NCBI GenBank assembly: GCA_919902625.1
Contig: CAKKRO010000211.1
Span: forward strand, 1 to 6,839
Reading direction: 5' to 3'
Source of the DNA: Nitrosomonadaceae bacterium
GTDB taxonomy: Bacteria; Pseudomonadota; Gammaproteobacteria; Burkholderiales; Nitrosomonadaceae
Length of the DNA: 6,839 nucleotides
Positions 6,518 through 6,839 of this stretch are shown here, one piece after another. The notes beneath the pieces are model-generated. The model saw only the letters and a program-made list of their open reading frames with translations, was not told where the DNA came from and did no database searches. The position numbers and the translations under genes were made by a program. Positions within the stretch are counted from its first letter, which is position 1. The number at the start of each line of letters is the position of its first letter.

Positions 6518-6634
6518 TCAGTGACGGGCATAAAAAGTAACCGGAATTGCGTTGATATGAATAGCGATATAGTCATACTCCCTTTGGAATGTATCCACCA
6601 TGGACTTGAAAAATGAACCATCTTCTGTATACAT
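6518..6634 (-). CDS. Possible small protein or gene remnant (38 aa), doubtful
   Basis: A short minus-strand frame running from ATG 6634 to the stop at 6518-6520. The product, beginning MYTEDGSFFKSM and ending AIPVTFYARH, has a mixed, protein-like composition with aromatic, acidic and hydrophobic residues spread as in a folded domain. I do not recognise the family. The frame is open a little further upstream (WLVIANW directly before the Met) back to a stop beside the thioesterase start codon, so it could be the tail of a decayed gene rather than an intact small gene. It has no ribosome-binding site and overlaps the candidate promoter of the thioesterase gene. A chance open frame of this length is quite possible. 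Confidence 0.2.
   Translation of the reverse strand: MYTEDGSFFKSMVDTFQREYDYIAIHINAIPVTFYARH
6606..6633 (+). promoter_or_regulatory. Candidate sigma-70 promoter for the thioesterase gene
   Basis: TTGAAA (6606-6611) and TATACA (6628-6633) are separated by 16 bp and lie 22 bp before the ATG at 6655. The -35 matches consensus at 5 of 6 positions and the -10 at 4 of 6. Start of transcription near 6640 would leave a leader of about 15 bases. This would make the gene independent of metXW. Confidence 0.35.
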
Positions 6635-6654
6635 CCAGTTAGCGATAACCAGCC

Positions 6655-6839
6655 ATGCTCAACATACCGAATGATCCATCACTTCATGTCCCCCTGCCGG
6701 AAGGACAACCCGTATTGCGCATGGTGCCGATGCCGTCGGATACCAACTATGCAGGCGATATTTTCGGCGGCTGGATCATGTCGCAAGTGGATATGGCAGG
6801 CAGCATTCCGGCCATCCGCCGGGCGCGCGGACGAATTGC
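6655..6839 (+). CDS. Acyl-CoA thioesterase, YciA-like hotdog family (N-terminal part, cut by window edge)
   Basis: Hydrolyses acyl-CoA to free acid and CoA; hotdog fold, cytoplasmic. Only 61 codons plus two bases are present and the frame runs off the window. The diagnostic stretch is PMPSDTNYAGDIFGGWIMSQ (25-44) followed by VDMAG, the helix region of the YciA/YbgC-type thioesterases; Asp46 matches the catalytic Asp of H. influenzae YciA (from memory). The full protein should be about 130-160 residues. An in-frame TAA at 6646-6648 makes ATG 6655 the first possible start; no Shine-Dalgarno is evident. It follows metW on the same strand after 171 bp and is probably transcribed separately. The symbol yciA is likely but is not assigned because half the protein is missing. 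Confidence 0.9.
   Translation, partial: MLNIPNDPSLHVPLPEGQPVLRMVPMPSDTNYAGDIFGGWIMSQVDMAGSIPAIRRARGRI

Larger units (their letters stand above)
6484..6654. other. Gap between metW and the thioesterase gene
   Basis: This 171-bp stretch holds no clear terminator after metW. It contains a candidate promoter for the next gene and a protein-like 38-codon frame on the minus strand, both listed separately. A 42-codon plus-strand frame (6488-6616) shows no ribosome-binding site or recognisable content. Confidence 0.5.

Noticed and set aside
6488..6616. 42-codon plus-strand frame after metW
   Set aside because: No ribosome-binding site, no recognisable content, and it ends before the thioesterase gene in a different frame.
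6334..6621. 95-codon minus-strand open frame
   Set aside because: Mostly antisense to metW. The protein-like minus-strand frame in this gap is a different one (6518-6634).
1..6839. Mobile element, phage, defence or CRISPR system
   Set aside because: No transposase, integrase, repeat array, toxin-antitoxin pair or nuclease frame is present on either strand; gene content is core metabolism and signalling.

Overview
The window looks like a chromosomal stretch of a betaproteobacterium, most likely of the Nitrosomonas/Nitrosomonadales type. This rests on the moderate GC content, the metX-metW pair, a PTS phosphorelay without sugar permease genes, and overall protein similarity judged from memory. 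The assignment is an inference; no database search was possible. I see no insertion sequence, phage gene, CRISPR array, tRNA or rRNA.

Layout. On the minus strand, reading leftwards, a HAMP-GAF-GGDEF diguanylate cyclase (2040 to 835) is followed by the 5' two fifths or so of lysS (722 to 1, cut by the window edge). A 209-bp divergent intergenic region (2041-2249) separates these from plus-strand genes. The first plus-strand group is a tightly overlapping cluster encoding a mannose-type PTS EIIA, HPr and Enzyme I (2250-4637). After an 81-bp gap with a candidate promoter come metX and metW (4719-6483). A 171-bp gap follows, and then the start of a YciA-type acyl-CoA thioesterase (6655 to the window edge).

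How the genes work together. EI, HPr and EIIA form a complete PEP-to-EIIA phosphorelay: the phospho-sites His195 (EI), His15 (HPr) and His9 (EIIA) are all present. No EIIB or EIIC is encoded here, so the cluster probably acts as a regulatory PTS rather than a sugar importer. HPr also keeps Ser46, the site used by HPr kinase. MetX and MetW belong to methionine biosynthesis through acylated homoserine. The cyclase makes c-di-GMP and has no obvious functional tie to its neighbours. LysS is housekeeping.

This is mostly ordinary core genome, and I found no convincing undescribed system. The points worth a second look are the cyclase's HAMP domain with no membrane anchor and its altered I-site (RxxE), two inverted repeats in the intergenic regions, and a 38-codon protein-like reading frame on the minus strand behind metW.
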